Source: Clostridium sp. 'White wine YQ'
GTDB lineage: Bacteria; Bacillota; Clostridia; Clostridiales; Clostridiaceae
Reading direction: 5' to 3'
DNA: 64,000 bases
Assembly (NCBI RefSeq): GCF_028728205.1
Contig: NZ_JAQYUU010000001.1
Location: 919,318 to 983,317 of the forward strand
This document shows, piece after piece, positions 43,238 through 51,362 of this stretch. Made by a program: the position numbers and the translations under genes. Within the stretch, counting starts at the first letter, position 1; the number at the start of each line of letters is the position of its first letter. Under the pieces are notes generated by a model, which was not told the DNA's origin, searched no databases, and was given only the letters and a program-made list of their open reading frames with translations.

Positions 43238-43849
43238 GTGAAAAAAATAAAGTTTTTTATTGATTATGATAAAGAAGAAAAATGGTTAAATGATATGGCT
43301 AAAAAAGGTTATGAATTAGAGGATGTAATATTTACGTATAAATTTAGAAAAGTTAAGCCAGAGAATGCAATCATAAGAATTGATTTTAGAAAGTTTAAAA
43401 ATCAAGAAGATTTCATTGACTATTCCACATTATTTGAAGATAGTGGTTGGAAGCATATAGCTGGTAGTAAATTTTATGGAGCTCAGTATTTTAAGAAAGT
43501 GAGTGAAAATAGCCAAGAAGATATTTTCTCAGATGCTATGTCTAAGGCAGGAAAATATAAAAGGTTATCAAATATGTGGGCATCATTAGCTATTGCATAC
43601 CTGCCTTTTTTAGGATTTTTAATTTCTTTTAGGTCTATTAATGTTAATGCAATGATGAATCCTAAGCTATTATACCTAACTCCAGGACTTTGGGAAATGA
43701 GTGGTTTTAACTTTTGGAGACATTTCTTATTTGAAACACCCTTTGCAATTTCAAGAGGCTTTATTTGGTTATTAATACCTTTCATAATAATTATATATGT
43801 TGTTTGTGCTGTAAAAGCTGAACTTTTATATAGAAAAAAAGCAATGTAG
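43238..43849 (+). CDS. DUF2812 membrane protein, partner of PadR
   Basis: The 203-residue protein has a cytoplasmic N-terminal DUF2812 domain (IDYDKEEKWLNDMAKKGYEL, FYGAQYFKKVSEN) and a C-terminal part with two membrane helices at about 112-131 and 176-197. The GTG start has AAGGGGG upstream and lies 16 bases after padR. The function is unknown; PadR/DUF2812 pairs are regarded as a stress-responsive unit. Confidence 0.92.
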   Translation: MKKIKFFIDYDKEEKWLNDMAKKGYELEDVIFTYKFRKVKPENAIIRIDFRKFKNQEDFIDYSTLFEDSGWKHIAGSKFYGAQYFKKVSENSQEDIFSDAMSKAGKYKRLSNMWASLAIAYLPFLGFLISFRSINVNAMMNPKLLYLTPGLWEMSGFNFWRHFLFETPFAISRGFIWLLIPFIIIIYVVCAVKAELLYRKKAM

Positions 43850-43970
43850 ATTATGAGGTGGATTAGCTTGAAAGTAAACAAATTAAATGTTTATTTCCAA
43901 TAATGAATATAAAATATTAAAACATCCAAACTATTAAAAGTATATTTTAATAAAGTATGGAGTGATTTAA

Positions 43971-44147
43971 ATGGCTGGAACATTATTTAACGAATTGAGT
44001 ATTCACGAGAATCAGAATAAAAAAGAATTAGATAAAGATTTAAAGATTCTTGAGGAAAATGTTAGGGTTCTAGATGCAACCGGCGACATGTTAAGTGGAA
44101 TAGTAGACATAAAACAAAATAATTATAGTTTTAAGAATAAGTCCTAG
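43971..44147 (+). CDS. Small 58-residue protein
   Basis: An ATG with GGAGTG upstream opens 58 codons beginning MAGTLFNELSIHENQNKKEL, with a helical middle LKILEENVRVLDATGDMLS and ending NYSFKNKS. It is hydrophilic, with no membrane segment. The terminator immediately after shares the stop codon region. No family is recognised. The complete set of signals suggests a real gene too short for usual cut-offs. Confidence 0.7.
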   Translation: MAGTLFNELSIHENQNKKELDKDLKILEENVRVLDATGDMLSGIVDIKQNNYSFKNKS

Positions 44148-44168
44148 GAAAAAGGACTTATTTTTTTA
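44138..44168 (+). terminator. Terminator overlapping the 58-residue gene stop
   Basis: TAAGTCC/GGACTTA pairs across the stop codon, followed by seven T residues. Confidence 0.85.
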
Positions 44169-44252
44169 TAAAAATAATGTAATGAGAATATTTTTAATTA
44201 ATTTAAATAATATGTAATAGGTTACAAAATATATAGGTTGTGGGGGATTAAA

Positions 44253-44855
44253 ATGAGGATTTTTATAGTTAGACATGCGAGTAAAGAGTTTGGAGATTAT
44301 TATAGTGATAAACTTAAGCATCAGGATTCACCTTTAAGTGATGAAGGAGTAGAAAAAGCTAAAAGATTAGTAGACTATTTTAAATATGAGAAAGTTGATA
44401 AAATTATTGCAAGCGAATATTTAAGAGCTTTTCAAACAGCTAAATATGTTGCAGAAAATAAAGGATTAGAAATAATAAGAGATAAAAGATTAAATGAAAT
44501 AGATAATGGAATAATTGAATCCTTGAGTGATGAAGAAATAATAGAAAAATATCCGGATTTCTGGAATGACTTTTTTACATACGCAAAAGATGTGAGATTT
44601 CCTGAGGGAGAAACAGGAGAAGAGGTAAAGAAAAGGCAAGATGAACTTTTAGAGGAACTTAAAAAGGATAATAAAAATGTTCTTTTAGTTAGTCATGAAG
44701 GGTATATAAGGCTATTAATGTGTAATTTATTACAACTTCCAGTTTATAAAAGGCATCTGTTTAAGGTTGAGATGTGCGGAATTATGGAATTCGAGTTCGA
44801 TAAAAGGTTAAATTCATGGAGAGTAATTAGATTTAATCAAAGTTTAGATATATAA
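44253..44855 (+). CDS. Histidine phosphatase (phosphoglycerate mutase-like)
   Basis: The 200-residue enzyme of the histidine phosphatase superfamily has RHASK near the N terminus (catalytic His), SEYLRAFQTAKYVAE with the phosphate-binding Arg, and VSHEGYIRLL with the second His. It is a broad-specificity phosphatase rather than a glycolytic mutase, judging from length and the missing RHGE. GGGGG upstream favours the ATG at 44253 over an in-frame TTG at 44238. Confidence 0.9.
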   Translation: MRIFIVRHASKEFGDYYSDKLKHQDSPLSDEGVEKAKRLVDYFKYEKVDKIIASEYLRAFQTAKYVAENKGLEIIRDKRLNEIDNGIIESLSDEEIIEKYPDFWNDFFTYAKDVRFPEGETGEEVKKRQDELLEELKKDNKNVLLVSHEGYIRLLMCNLLQLPVYKRHLFKVEMCGIMEFEFDKRLNSWRVIRFNQSLDI

Positions 44856-44860
44856 TTTTA

Positions 44861-44910
44861 AGCCTCATTAAGCTAAAAAAATAATCTTATTAGCTTAATG
44901 AGGCTATTTT
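44861..44910. terminator. Strong bidirectional terminator
   Basis: A 16-bp perfect stem AGCCTCATTAAGCTAA/TTAGCTTAATGAGGCT lies between convergent genes. Confidence 0.92.
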
Positions 44911-44925
44911 AATAAATAAAGTCAA

Positions 44926-45480
44926 TTAATTATTTTCAGAATAGAATTTAAAAGCTTCTCCAACAAACTTTGATGTGCCAGAACCATATTTTTTTTCAAA
45001 GATTTCTATATATACAGGATTTGAGGAGTAAAGATCAGCCATTAGCCCCCAGTAGTTCTCTCCCATATCCATATTTAAGAATTTATATTGTTCTATATTC
45101 ATTTGATTTATTTCTTCTACAATTTGTTGAATTTCCTTAGATTTAGGATCTTTATTTAAATCAGAAATTAGTCTATTGAATAGTTCTGAAGATTTTTGAG
45201 TATATTCTTCTGAATAATCTTTTTTAAAATCTTCAATCTTCTCCATTATACTTGAAAAGTTATCAAGATTATTCTTCATAGCCTCTGTATACTTTTCTAT
45301 ACTTCCATATTGCTTTATTGCCATCTTTGCAATATTTTCTTCATTAGTTTTACATAGATCTATAAATTTACTAAACTCTTCTTTACTGCCGTGATACTTT
45401 ATTATTTCATCCTCATGTTCATTCTTAAATTCTTCTAATACGCTAAGATATTGACTCATATCGAATTCTTTAAAACTCAT
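44926..45480 (-). CDS. Predicted internal-start product: free TipAS-like domain
   Basis: This is not a separate gene but a predicted second protein from the same frame. It is 184 residues long and starts at Met110 of the MerR protein. AAGAGGAGAG is spaced eight bases from the ATG, as good as the upstream starts in this region. Streptomyces tipA makes TipAL and TipAS the same way. Confidence 0.5.
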   Translation of the reverse strand: MSFKEFDMSQYLSVLEEFKNEHEDEIIKYHGSKEEFSKFIDLCKTNEENIAKMAIKQYGSIEKYTEAMKNNLDNFSSIMEKIEDFKKDYSEEYTQKSSELFNRLISDLNKDPKSKEIQQIVEEINQMNIEQYKFLNMDMGENYWGLMADLYSSNPVYIEIFEKKYGSGTSKFVGEAFKFYSENN

Positions 45481-45807
45481 TGCATTCTCTCCTCTTATTC
45501 GCTTATTTATAAGCTCTATTAAATCATTTAGTCTATCACGTTTTAAAATAAGCAGTTCTTTTTGATTTTTAAGAGCTTGTTTTTTATCAAAATTGGGATT
45601 AGACATGATATCTTTAATTTCTTTTAAAGAAATATCAAGTTCTTTGAAAAACAGAATTTGATGCAAGGTATCAAGAGTTTCATCATCGTATAGCCTATAA
45701 CCTGAATCTGTAACTTTACTTGGCTTTAATAATCCTATTTCATCATAATAGTGTAGTGCACGTACACTTACTCCTGTTAAGTCTGATACTTCTTTAACTG
45801 TTCGCAT
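44926..45807 (-). CDS. MerR-family activator with TipAS-type effector domain
   Basis: The 293-residue protein has an N-terminal MerR helix-turn-helix (MRTVKEVSDLTGVSVRALHY, YYDEIGLLKPSKVTDSGYRL) and a C-terminal TipAS-like antibiotic-recognition domain (from about residue 110, MSFKEFDMSQYL, HEDEIIKYHGSKEEF). It binds drugs and activates its own or a transporter promoter by DNA distortion. An internal Shine-Dalgarno AAGAGGAGAG sits eight bases before an in-frame ATG at 45480 (Met110). Translation from there would give a separate 184-residue effector domain. Confidence 0.92.
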   Translation of the reverse strand: MRTVKEVSDLTGVSVRALHYYDEIGLLKPSKVTDSGYRLYDDETLDTLHQILFFKELDISLKEIKDIMSNPNFDKKQALKNQKELLILKRDRLNDLIELINKRIRGENAMSFKEFDMSQYLSVLEEFKNEHEDEIIKYHGSKEEFSKFIDLCKTNEENIAKMAIKQYGSIEKYTEAMKNNLDNFSSIMEKIEDFKKDYSEEYTQKSSELFNRLISDLNKDPKSKEIQQIVEEINQMNIEQYKFLNMDMGENYWGLMADLYSSNPVYIEIFEKKYGSGTSKFVGEAFKFYSENN

Positions 45808-45896
45808 AAATAACCTCCAATTTTGATTTGAGAGTTAGTTATTATCTAACGCTTGCCGGCAATGAATTTTTGACAATAAATTCTAGCTCTAATATA

Positions 45897-45927
45897 ATAT
45901 TACGCTATAACGTAATGTCAGAGTCAA
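45897..45927 (-). promoter_or_regulatory. MerR-type promoter of the TipAS-like regulator
   Basis: On the minus strand TTGACT and TAATAT are separated by 19 bases, the stretched spacing typical of MerR control. The spacer contains ATTACG-N6-CGTAAT (45899-45916), the likely activator site. Confidence 0.8.
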
Positions 45928-46041
45928 TAATTTTTTAATGATATAATATATTTAAATTGCAACTATTAGTTGTCAAGAATGTTAGTGTTAGGTGATAGGC
46001 ATATATTTACTATTTTTGTATACTTATCTTGAGGTGATAAA

Positions 46042-46722
46042 ATGAGTTTTGGAGCAAAGTTACAAGAACTTAGGAAAGAGAAAGGGTTATCCCAAGAACT
46101 ATTATCTGAATATATTGGTGTTTCTAGACAAGCAGTTGCAAAATGGGAAATAGGTCAATCATATCCTGATATTGAGAAATTAATTTCTATAAGTGATATA
46201 TTTAAAGTAAGTATTGATAAATTGGTTAAAAGTAGTGATGACCCATGTGGCTTAAGAGAAGATAGTTCACAAGAAATTAAGAAAAATGAAAAAGTTATAG
46301 AGTTTTTATGTAAAGCTAAAAAGAAAACATATGCAGGTAGAGGAGCTGAAGTTGAGCCTTCAAGACCAAGCTCACATGACTTACGTTATATAGAAGGAAA
46401 TTTTAAATATATTGATACTTATTTAGGAGGAAGAAATTTTGCAGGTGAGGAAGCAATATGGCAAGAGGATGTTCCAATTTGGTCAATGAATTATATTGGA
46501 CGAGTCTTATCAGAAGAATTTTCAGGAGGATTTCTAAAAGAAGTATTGTCTAACGTAAATAATAAATATCCTTATAGAGGACCACTAGTATATGAAAATG
46601 GAGAATATAAGTATCATGCAATAATAAATGGAGAATTTAGTTGGTTTCAAGGATATGAAGAAATTTATTATAATCATAAAAAAGTATATGAATGTTTTTT
46701 TCATGGTGGAAATATTATATAA
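46042..46722 (+). CDS. XRE regulator with C-terminal DUF5680 domain
   Basis: The 226-residue protein has an N-terminal helix-turn-helix (KLQELRKEKGLSQELLSEYI, GVSRQAVAKWEIGQSYPDIE) and a C-terminal domain beginning KAKKKTYAGRGAEVEPSRP, with WSMNYIGRVL and PYRGPLVYENGEYKYH, a DUF5680-type pattern. This combination is widespread in Firmicutes but its ligand is unknown. RBS GAGGTG. Divergent from the MerR gene across 234 bases. Confidence 0.87.
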   Translation: MSFGAKLQELRKEKGLSQELLSEYIGVSRQAVAKWEIGQSYPDIEKLISISDIFKVSIDKLVKSSDDPCGLREDSSQEIKKNEKVIEFLCKAKKKTYAGRGAEVEPSRPSSHDLRYIEGNFKYIDTYLGGRNFAGEEAIWQEDVPIWSMNYIGRVLSEEFSGGFLKEVLSNVNNKYPYRGPLVYENGEYKYHAIINGEFSWFQGYEEIYYNHKKVYECFFHGGNII

Positions 46723-46761
46723 TTTTGTAAACTAAATAAGATATTTTAGGAGGTTTAATTA

Positions 46762-47133
46762 GTGGAGAAGTTAAAGAATCATATTTTAGAATTAGAAAAA
46801 GAATTACTTAAACCTAACATAAGACAATCTCCTGAGAAAATTAGTATGTTATTATCAGAGAATTTTATTGAATTTTGCAGCTCAGGTTATATTTATAAAT
46901 ATAAAAAAGGTGAAGCAATAGAAGATAATATAAGTCAAAAAGAATTAAAGTGGGAAATTATAAATTTTGATATTTCTATTCTTAGTGAGGATAGTGTACT
47001 AGCAACATATAAATTAATTAAGCATGATGAGATTGCTGAGAAGAAATACTCACTTAGAAGTTCTATTTGGAAAAGTATAAATGGTAAGTGGAAGATGATT
47101 TTTCATCAAGGAACTTTAATAACTAATATTTGA
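46762..47133 (+). CDS. DUF4440/NTF2-like protein
   Basis: The 123-residue protein has the cone-shaped NTF2/SnoaL-type fold: ILELEKELLKPNIRQSPEKI, LLSENFIEFCSSGYIYKYK and a C-terminal SSIWKSINGKWKMIFHQGT. These proteins are small binding or enzymatic domains of varied function. GTG start with AGGAGG upstream. It lies 39 bases after the XRE-DUF5680 gene, so they are probably cotranscribed. Confidence 0.87.
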   Translation: MEKLKNHILELEKELLKPNIRQSPEKISMLLSENFIEFCSSGYIYKYKKGEAIEDNISQKELKWEIINFDISILSEDSVLATYKLIKHDEIAEKKYSLRSSIWKSINGKWKMIFHQGTLITNI

Positions 47134-47177
47134 TTTAAAAGGAAATATTTGAAAGAAAAAATAATTTCATATATAAT

Positions 47178-47212
47178 AAAATAAACTTCATAAGAAGTTT
47201 ATTTTATTATAT
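47178..47212 (+). terminator. Terminator after the NTF2-like gene
   Basis: AAATAAACTTC/GAAGTTTATTT with a four-base loop is followed by TATTATAT; the outer AATAAA/TTTATT extends the stem. Confidence 0.65.
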
Positions 47213-47229
47213 AAAGGGCGTAAATTAAT

Positions 47230-47682
47230 ATGAAGAAAAAAGTTATTATTAGTATTTTTTCTATATTAACCTTGGCTGGATTAATTTCAGCATATGTTAT
47301 ATATGACTATGTTAAAGAGCGAAATATATATAAAAATATAATTAAAGCAAATTGGAAAATAATTTTACCTAAAGAGTATGATGAAATTTATGAAAAAGAT
47401 GAAGGTCCAAGCTTTCTTGGTGATGGAGATAGATATCATATATTTCAATATAATGATATTAAACAAATTGATTCATCTTTAGAGTGGAAAAGTGAAAAAA
47501 ATGAATCAATTGAAGCAGGTTCAGAAGAAATACTTAAGAACTTAAAAGTATCAAAAGAATACTATCCTAATTTTGAAAGCAGTTACAAATATTATTGGAA
47601 GATAAAAGATGATAATTCTAAGATATATTTTATATTCGATAGAGATAAGAAAGAAGTATATGTATTAGAACATTTTCAATAG
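47230..47682 (+). CDS. Membrane-anchored protein, unknown family
   Basis: The 150-residue protein has one N-terminal hydrophobic helix (VIISIFSILTLAGLISAYVI, about 5-24), then a Lys/Glu/Tyr-rich extracellular part, without a lipobox. Motifs such as PKEYDEIYEKDEGPSFLGDG and YYWKIKDDNSKIYFIFD do not match a family I know. There is little ribosome binding signal (AAGGGCG). It was possibly acquired, since no obvious operon partner exists. Confidence 0.65.
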   Translation: MKKKVIISIFSILTLAGLISAYVIYDYVKERNIYKNIIKANWKIILPKEYDEIYEKDEGPSFLGDGDRYHIFQYNDIKQIDSSLEWKSEKNESIEAGSEEILKNLKVSKEYYPNFESSYKYYWKIKDDNSKIYFIFDRDKKEVYVLEHFQ

Positions 47683-47706
47683 AATTATATCAAAGGGGGA
47701 AATAAA

Positions 47707-48246
47707 ATGAAAACATTAGAAACAGAGAGACTTATATTAAGGGACTGGAAAGAAGAAGATTTTTTAGATTTATACGAATACGCATGTGATGATAGGGTAG
47801 GACCTGTAGCAGGATGGCCAGTTCATAAAGATATAGAAGAGAGTAAGGCAATCATCAAGAGATTTATTAATGATAATGAATCTTATGCAATAGTATTAAA
47901 AGCAGAGAATAAAGTAATTGGTGGAACAGGACTACATAATAAAACTCCAGATGAAACACTTAAGGATTTAAAACAAAGAGAAATTGGATATGTACTAAAT
48001 CCTAAATATTGGGGACATGAATACATTCCTGAAGCGGTAAAGGCACTCCTTAAATATGGATTTGAAGAATTAAATTTAGACTTGATATGGTGTGGACATT
48101 ATGATTTTAATATGAAATCTAAACGAGTAATTGAAAAGTGTGGATTTAATTTTAGATTTAATCGTGATGTAAAATTAGCTTTATTTGAAAATAGAGTTGA
48201 AAATGAGTTATTCTATAATATTTATAGAGATGAATATTTTAAATAA
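47707..48246 (+). CDS. GNAT acetyltransferase, RimJ/RimL type
   Basis: The 179-residue enzyme has the GNAT pattern: LETERLILRDWKEEDFLDLY, YAIVLKAENKVIGGTGL, REIGYVLNPKYWGHEYIPEA and SKRVIEKCGFNF. This matches the RimJ/RimL-like group that acetylates protein N termini or antibiotics; the substrate is unknown. AAAGGGGG before the ATG. Terminator about 100 bases downstream. Confidence 0.92.
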   Translation: MKTLETERLILRDWKEEDFLDLYEYACDDRVGPVAGWPVHKDIEESKAIIKRFINDNESYAIVLKAENKVIGGTGLHNKTPDETLKDLKQREIGYVLNPKYWGHEYIPEAVKALLKYGFEELNLDLIWCGHYDFNMKSKRVIEKCGFNFRFNRDVKLALFENRVENELFYNIYRDEYFK

Positions 48247-48340
48247 AAATAAATTGAAATCAGTTTGTCATAATAATGACATATTTAATATTTATAATAT
48301 AAACATAATAAGTTTTCTTTTTTACGAATCTCCTTTTTAA

Positions 48341-48371
48341 AGGCACTCACAATTGTGGGTGCTTTTTTATT
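48341..48371 (+). terminator. Terminator downstream of the GNAT gene
   Basis: GCACTCACAA/TTGTGGGTGC (one mismatch) is followed by TTTTTTATTTT. Confidence 0.8.
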
Positions 48372-48453
48372 TTATAGGAATTGCAGCGACTATTTTTTAT
48401 TTTGGAAAAATTATGAGTTTTAAGGTAAGATAGAAATATATTTAAAATTAATA

Positions 48454-48485
48454 TTGACTCTCCAGTGTGGAGGATAGTTTATACT
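48454..48485 (+). promoter_or_regulatory. MerR-type promoter of the GyrI-domain regulator
   Basis: TTGACT (48454-48459) and TTATAC (48479-48484) are 19 bases apart. The spacer holds CTCCA-N3-TGGAG at 48460-48472, the usual MerR-family operator sequence and position. Confidence 0.88.
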
Positions 48486-48538
48486 TACTTTAAGATAATT
48501 AATCCTGTATTGGTTATCTATATAGAAGAGGTGAATAA

Positions 48539-49339
48539 ATGTACAAGATAGGCGAATTTTCTAAAATAACAAGTTTAACAGTAAAAACACTTAGATATTA
48601 TGATGAAAAAAATATCTTAAAACCATCCTATAGGAATGAAGAAAATGACTACAGATTTTATAGTGAAGAGGATTTTAAGAAAGCTGAGCTTATAATACTT
48701 CTTCGCAAATTTGAATTTTCAATTTCAGAAATAAATGATTTGCTAATAAATTACGAAACAGCTTCTGATCTCCCATATTTTCTTGAAGAAAAAAAGAAAA
48801 TGATAGAGAAAAGAATTGAAGAAGAAAAAAGCCTATTAAAAAAGATTGACCTCTATGTTAAACCTAATAATAGGGAGGTATTTATGAACTATATTATAGA
48901 AAAAAAGGATATTGAACCAATCATAATTGCATCTATTAGATATAAGGGGAAATATAAAGATGTTGGGAAATATATAGGAAAACTATATAAGATAGTTAAG
49001 AGTAATGTAAATGGTGCTCCATTTAACTGTTATTACGATGATGAGTATAAAGAAGAAGCTGATATTGAGCTATGCCTTCCAACTTCTAAATTAGTTAGTA
49101 ATAATGAGATAAGTTCAAGACAATTGCCTAAGATAAAAGCTTTATGTACAACACATATTGGCGATTATGAAAATTTGAATATGGCTTATAAGGCTCTGCT
49201 TGATTTCGCGAAAGAAAATAAATTAAAATGCTTAACACCATCAAGAGAAATATATGTAAAGGGACCTGGAATGATATTTAAAGGTAATCCTAATAAATAT
49301 ATAACCGAAATAATCATTCCTATAGAAGAGGAGGAATAA
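48539..49339 (+). CDS. MerR-family activator with GyrI-like effector domain
   Basis: The 266-residue protein has a MerR helix-turn-helix (MYKIGEFSKITSLTVKTLRY, YYDEKNILKPSYRNEENDYR), a coiled-coil helix ending at about residue 110, and a GyrI-like small-molecule domain from about 116 (MNYIIEKKDIEPIIIASIRY, CTTHIGDYENLNMAYKALL), as in BmrR and Rob. An internal GGGAGG lies five bases before an in-frame ATG at 48884 (Met116), exactly at the domain boundary. RBS AGAGGTG for the full protein. The next gene starts three bases downstream. Confidence 0.93.
   Translation: MYKIGEFSKITSLTVKTLRYYDEKNILKPSYRNEENDYRFYSEEDFKKAELIILLRKFEFSISEINDLLINYETASDLPYFLEEKKKMIEKRIEEEKSLLKKIDLYVKPNNREVFMNYIIEKKDIEPIIIASIRYKGKYKDVGKYIGKLYKIVKSNVNGAPFNCYYDDEYKEEADIELCLPTSKLVSNNEISSRQLPKIKALCTTHIGDYENLNMAYKALLDFAKENKLKCLTPSREIYVKGPGMIFKGNPNKYITEIIIPIEEEE
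48884..49339 (+). CDS. Predicted internal-start product: free GyrI-like domain
   Basis: This is a predicted second protein from the merR frame, 151 residues starting at Met116. GGGAGG (48873-48878) is placed five bases before the ATG. If it is made, it would be a soluble drug-binding domain without DNA-binding part. Confidence 0.5.
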   Translation: MNYIIEKKDIEPIIIASIRYKGKYKDVGKYIGKLYKIVKSNVNGAPFNCYYDDEYKEEADIELCLPTSKLVSNNEISSRQLPKIKALCTTHIGDYENLNMAYKALLDFAKENKLKCLTPSREIYVKGPGMIFKGNPNKYITEIIIPIEEEE

Positions 49340-49342
49340 TTA

Positions 49343-49984
49343 ATGGCAGAGAATAAATTAGATTATAAAAAGGAATTCAAAGACTTATATTCACCAAAGA
49401 TTGTACCAGGTTTAATAGATGTTCCAGAGATGAAATTCATAATGGTTGACGGTAAGGGAAATCCTAATGATAAAGATGGAGAATATCAAAAAGCAGTAGA
49501 AATAATATATGCCCTTTCATATACAATAAAAATGAGCAAAATGGGCAGTTTAAAACCTGAAGGATATTTTGAGTATGTAGTACCGCCGCTCGAAGGGTTA
49601 TGGTGGAGAGAAGACTCAGAGATGGATTTTACTGAAAAAGATAAGTTCCATTGGACATCTATGATTAGACAACCTGAATTTGTAACTGAGGAAGTTTTTA
49701 ATTGGGCTTGTAATGAAGTTAAAAGAAAGAAACCGCACATTCAAGTTGATAAAGCAAGATTTAGTTCTTTTAAAGAAGGTTTATGTGTGCAGATTATGCA
49801 TATAGGATCTTATGATAATGAGGTAGAATCTATTAAAAAATTTGAAGAATTTATTAATAATAATTCACTGAAAAATGATTTTAACTTAAATAGAAAACAT
49901 CATGAAATATATATATCAAATTATCTAAAAACACCAGCTGAGAAATTAAAGACAGTTATTAGACATCCCGTAGCAAAGATTTAA
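49343..49984 (+). CDS. GyrI-like small-molecule-binding protein
   Basis: The 213-residue protein has the pattern of the GyrI-like/SBMC superfamily: PGLIDVPEMKFIMVDGKGNP, YFEYVVPPLEGLWWREDSE and ARFSSFKEGLCVQIMHIGSY. Members bind or hydrolyse cytotoxic compounds. It directly follows a MerR regulator carrying the same domain type, so the regulator and this protein may respond to the same compound. RBS GAGGAGG. Terminator at 49994. Confidence 0.88.
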   Translation: MAENKLDYKKEFKDLYSPKIVPGLIDVPEMKFIMVDGKGNPNDKDGEYQKAVEIIYALSYTIKMSKMGSLKPEGYFEYVVPPLEGLWWREDSEMDFTEKDKFHWTSMIRQPEFVTEEVFNWACNEVKRKKPHIQVDKARFSSFKEGLCVQIMHIGSYDNEVESIKKFEEFINNNSLKNDFNLNRKHHEIYISNYLKTPAEKLKTVIRHPVAKI

Positions 49985-49993
49985 CTTATAATT

Positions 49994-50032
49994 ATACCTA
50001 TGCTAAGCATAATTAGCATAGGTATTTTATAT
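49994..50032 (+). terminator. Terminator of the merR-gyrI-like operon
   Basis: ATACCTATGCTAA/TTAGCATAGGTAT is a 13-bp stem followed by a T-rich run. Confidence 0.85.
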
Positions 50033-50103
50033 TATAAAAAGCTATAGTAAAAATAATTCTACACATACTACCATTAGAAACTGTTTATATCTAGGAGGGA
50101 AAA

Positions 50104-51006
50104 ATGACTACAAAAAAGAAATATTTAAGTGAAATAAAAACTGGAAGCAATATGAAAATAGAGCTTATGGTAAATAGAATTATTGCAAGGGAAGCATCAA
50201 GGGTTATATGTATTATGTCTGATAAAACTGGCGATATTAAAGCAACAATTCCAAATAGAAGAGATGATATTAAAGAAGGCAAAGTATTAGAAATTGAAGG
50301 AATAAAAGATGGAACCTTAGAAGTCAAGAAATATGAATTCATTTCGGAATTTGACTATTCAGATTTTCTGCCAACCGTAAAAAGACCTATTGAGGAGATA
50401 ATGGATGAGATTGAACTCTATACGGATGAATATATAATATCTCCAGAGGCTAAAGCTTTAAATGATTATTTTTTTAAGGATGAAGATTTTTTAGATAAGT
50501 TTAGAAGAGGAATAGGTGGAGTTTCAATGCACCATAATTATATAGGAGGGCTTGCTGAGCATACTTTAGGTGTAATGCAATTAACAGCAATGCTATGTGA
50601 AAAATATGAATGTAGAAGAAAAGAAACAGCAGTACTTGCAGCAAAACTTCATGATATTGGGAAGATATACGAATTATATTATGATGGACCATTTAAATAT
50701 ACTTTAAGAGGAGAATTAGAAGGTCATATTGTAATTGGTGTTGAATTAATAGATAAGGCAATAAGTGAAAATTCTTCAATATACACAGATGACTTTGTAA
50801 ATAGAATAAAAGGATGCGTAGTACAACACCATGGAAAATTAGAGTTTGGCTCACCAAGAGAAATGAAAATGGAAGAATCATATATACTTAATTTTGCTGA
50901 TTCCATAGATGCAACAATGAACAAAATATCACAATTAAAGGAGAAAACTGAGCCAGGTAATTGGTCAGAATTTGATAGGAAAATTTCAATGAAATTATAT
51001 TTATAA
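50104..51006 (+). CDS. YhaM-like 3'-5' exoribonuclease (OB fold + HD domain)
   Basis: The 300-residue protein has an N-terminal OB-type nucleic-acid-binding region (MKIELMVNRIIAREASRVIC) and an HD phosphohydrolase domain: HHNYIGGLAEHTLGVM, AAKLHDIGKIYEL and VVQHHGKLEFGSP. This order is that of YhaM, which trims RNA 3' ends. The length is slightly short of the usual 314. RBS AGGAGGG. The DUF503 gene follows after 22 bases. Confidence 0.92.
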   Translation: MTTKKKYLSEIKTGSNMKIELMVNRIIAREASRVICIMSDKTGDIKATIPNRRDDIKEGKVLEIEGIKDGTLEVKKYEFISEFDYSDFLPTVKRPIEEIMDEIELYTDEYIISPEAKALNDYFFKDEDFLDKFRRGIGGVSMHHNYIGGLAEHTLGVMQLTAMLCEKYECRRKETAVLAAKLHDIGKIYELYYDGPFKYTLRGELEGHIVIGVELIDKAISENSSIYTDDFVNRIKGCVVQHHGKLEFGSPREMKMEESYILNFADSIDATMNKISQLKEKTEPGNWSEFDRKISMKLYL

Positions 51007-51028
51007 TAATGAAAAGTGGTGGGAGTTA

Positions 51029-51307
51029 ATGAGAGTATTATTATTAAGAATTACACTTAGAGCATCATGGGTACATTCCCTAAAGGAAAAAAGAATGATT
51101 GTAAAGAGTGTAACTCAAAGACTTAAAAATAAATTTAATATTTCAGTTGCAGAAATAGATGAACAAGATGTACATCAAACTATTGTTATAGGGATTGCAG
51201 GTGTATGCGGTAGTTCATCTCAAATGGATTCAACAATGGAAAATATCATATCTTTTATCGAAGAAAACACAGATGCAGAAATAATAAATATCGAGAGAGA
51301 AGACTAA
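51029..51307 (+). CDS. DUF503 family protein
   Basis: The 92-residue protein is a full DUF503 domain: RITLRASWVHSLKEKRMIVK, SVTQRLKNKFNISVAEIDEQ and the C-terminal helix. It is related to ribosome-binding-factor-like YlxP proteins, so a ribosome-associated role is possible. RBS GGTGGGAG. Cotranscribed with the YhaM-like nuclease. Confidence 0.93.
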   Translation: MRVLLLRITLRASWVHSLKEKRMIVKSVTQRLKNKFNISVAEIDEQDVHQTIVIGIAGVCGSSSQMDSTMENIISFIEENTDAEIINIERED

Positions 51308-51362
51308 GTAATAACTTGTAATGAACCCTCAATCTATAAATTTTAGTTTGGGTATAATAAAA

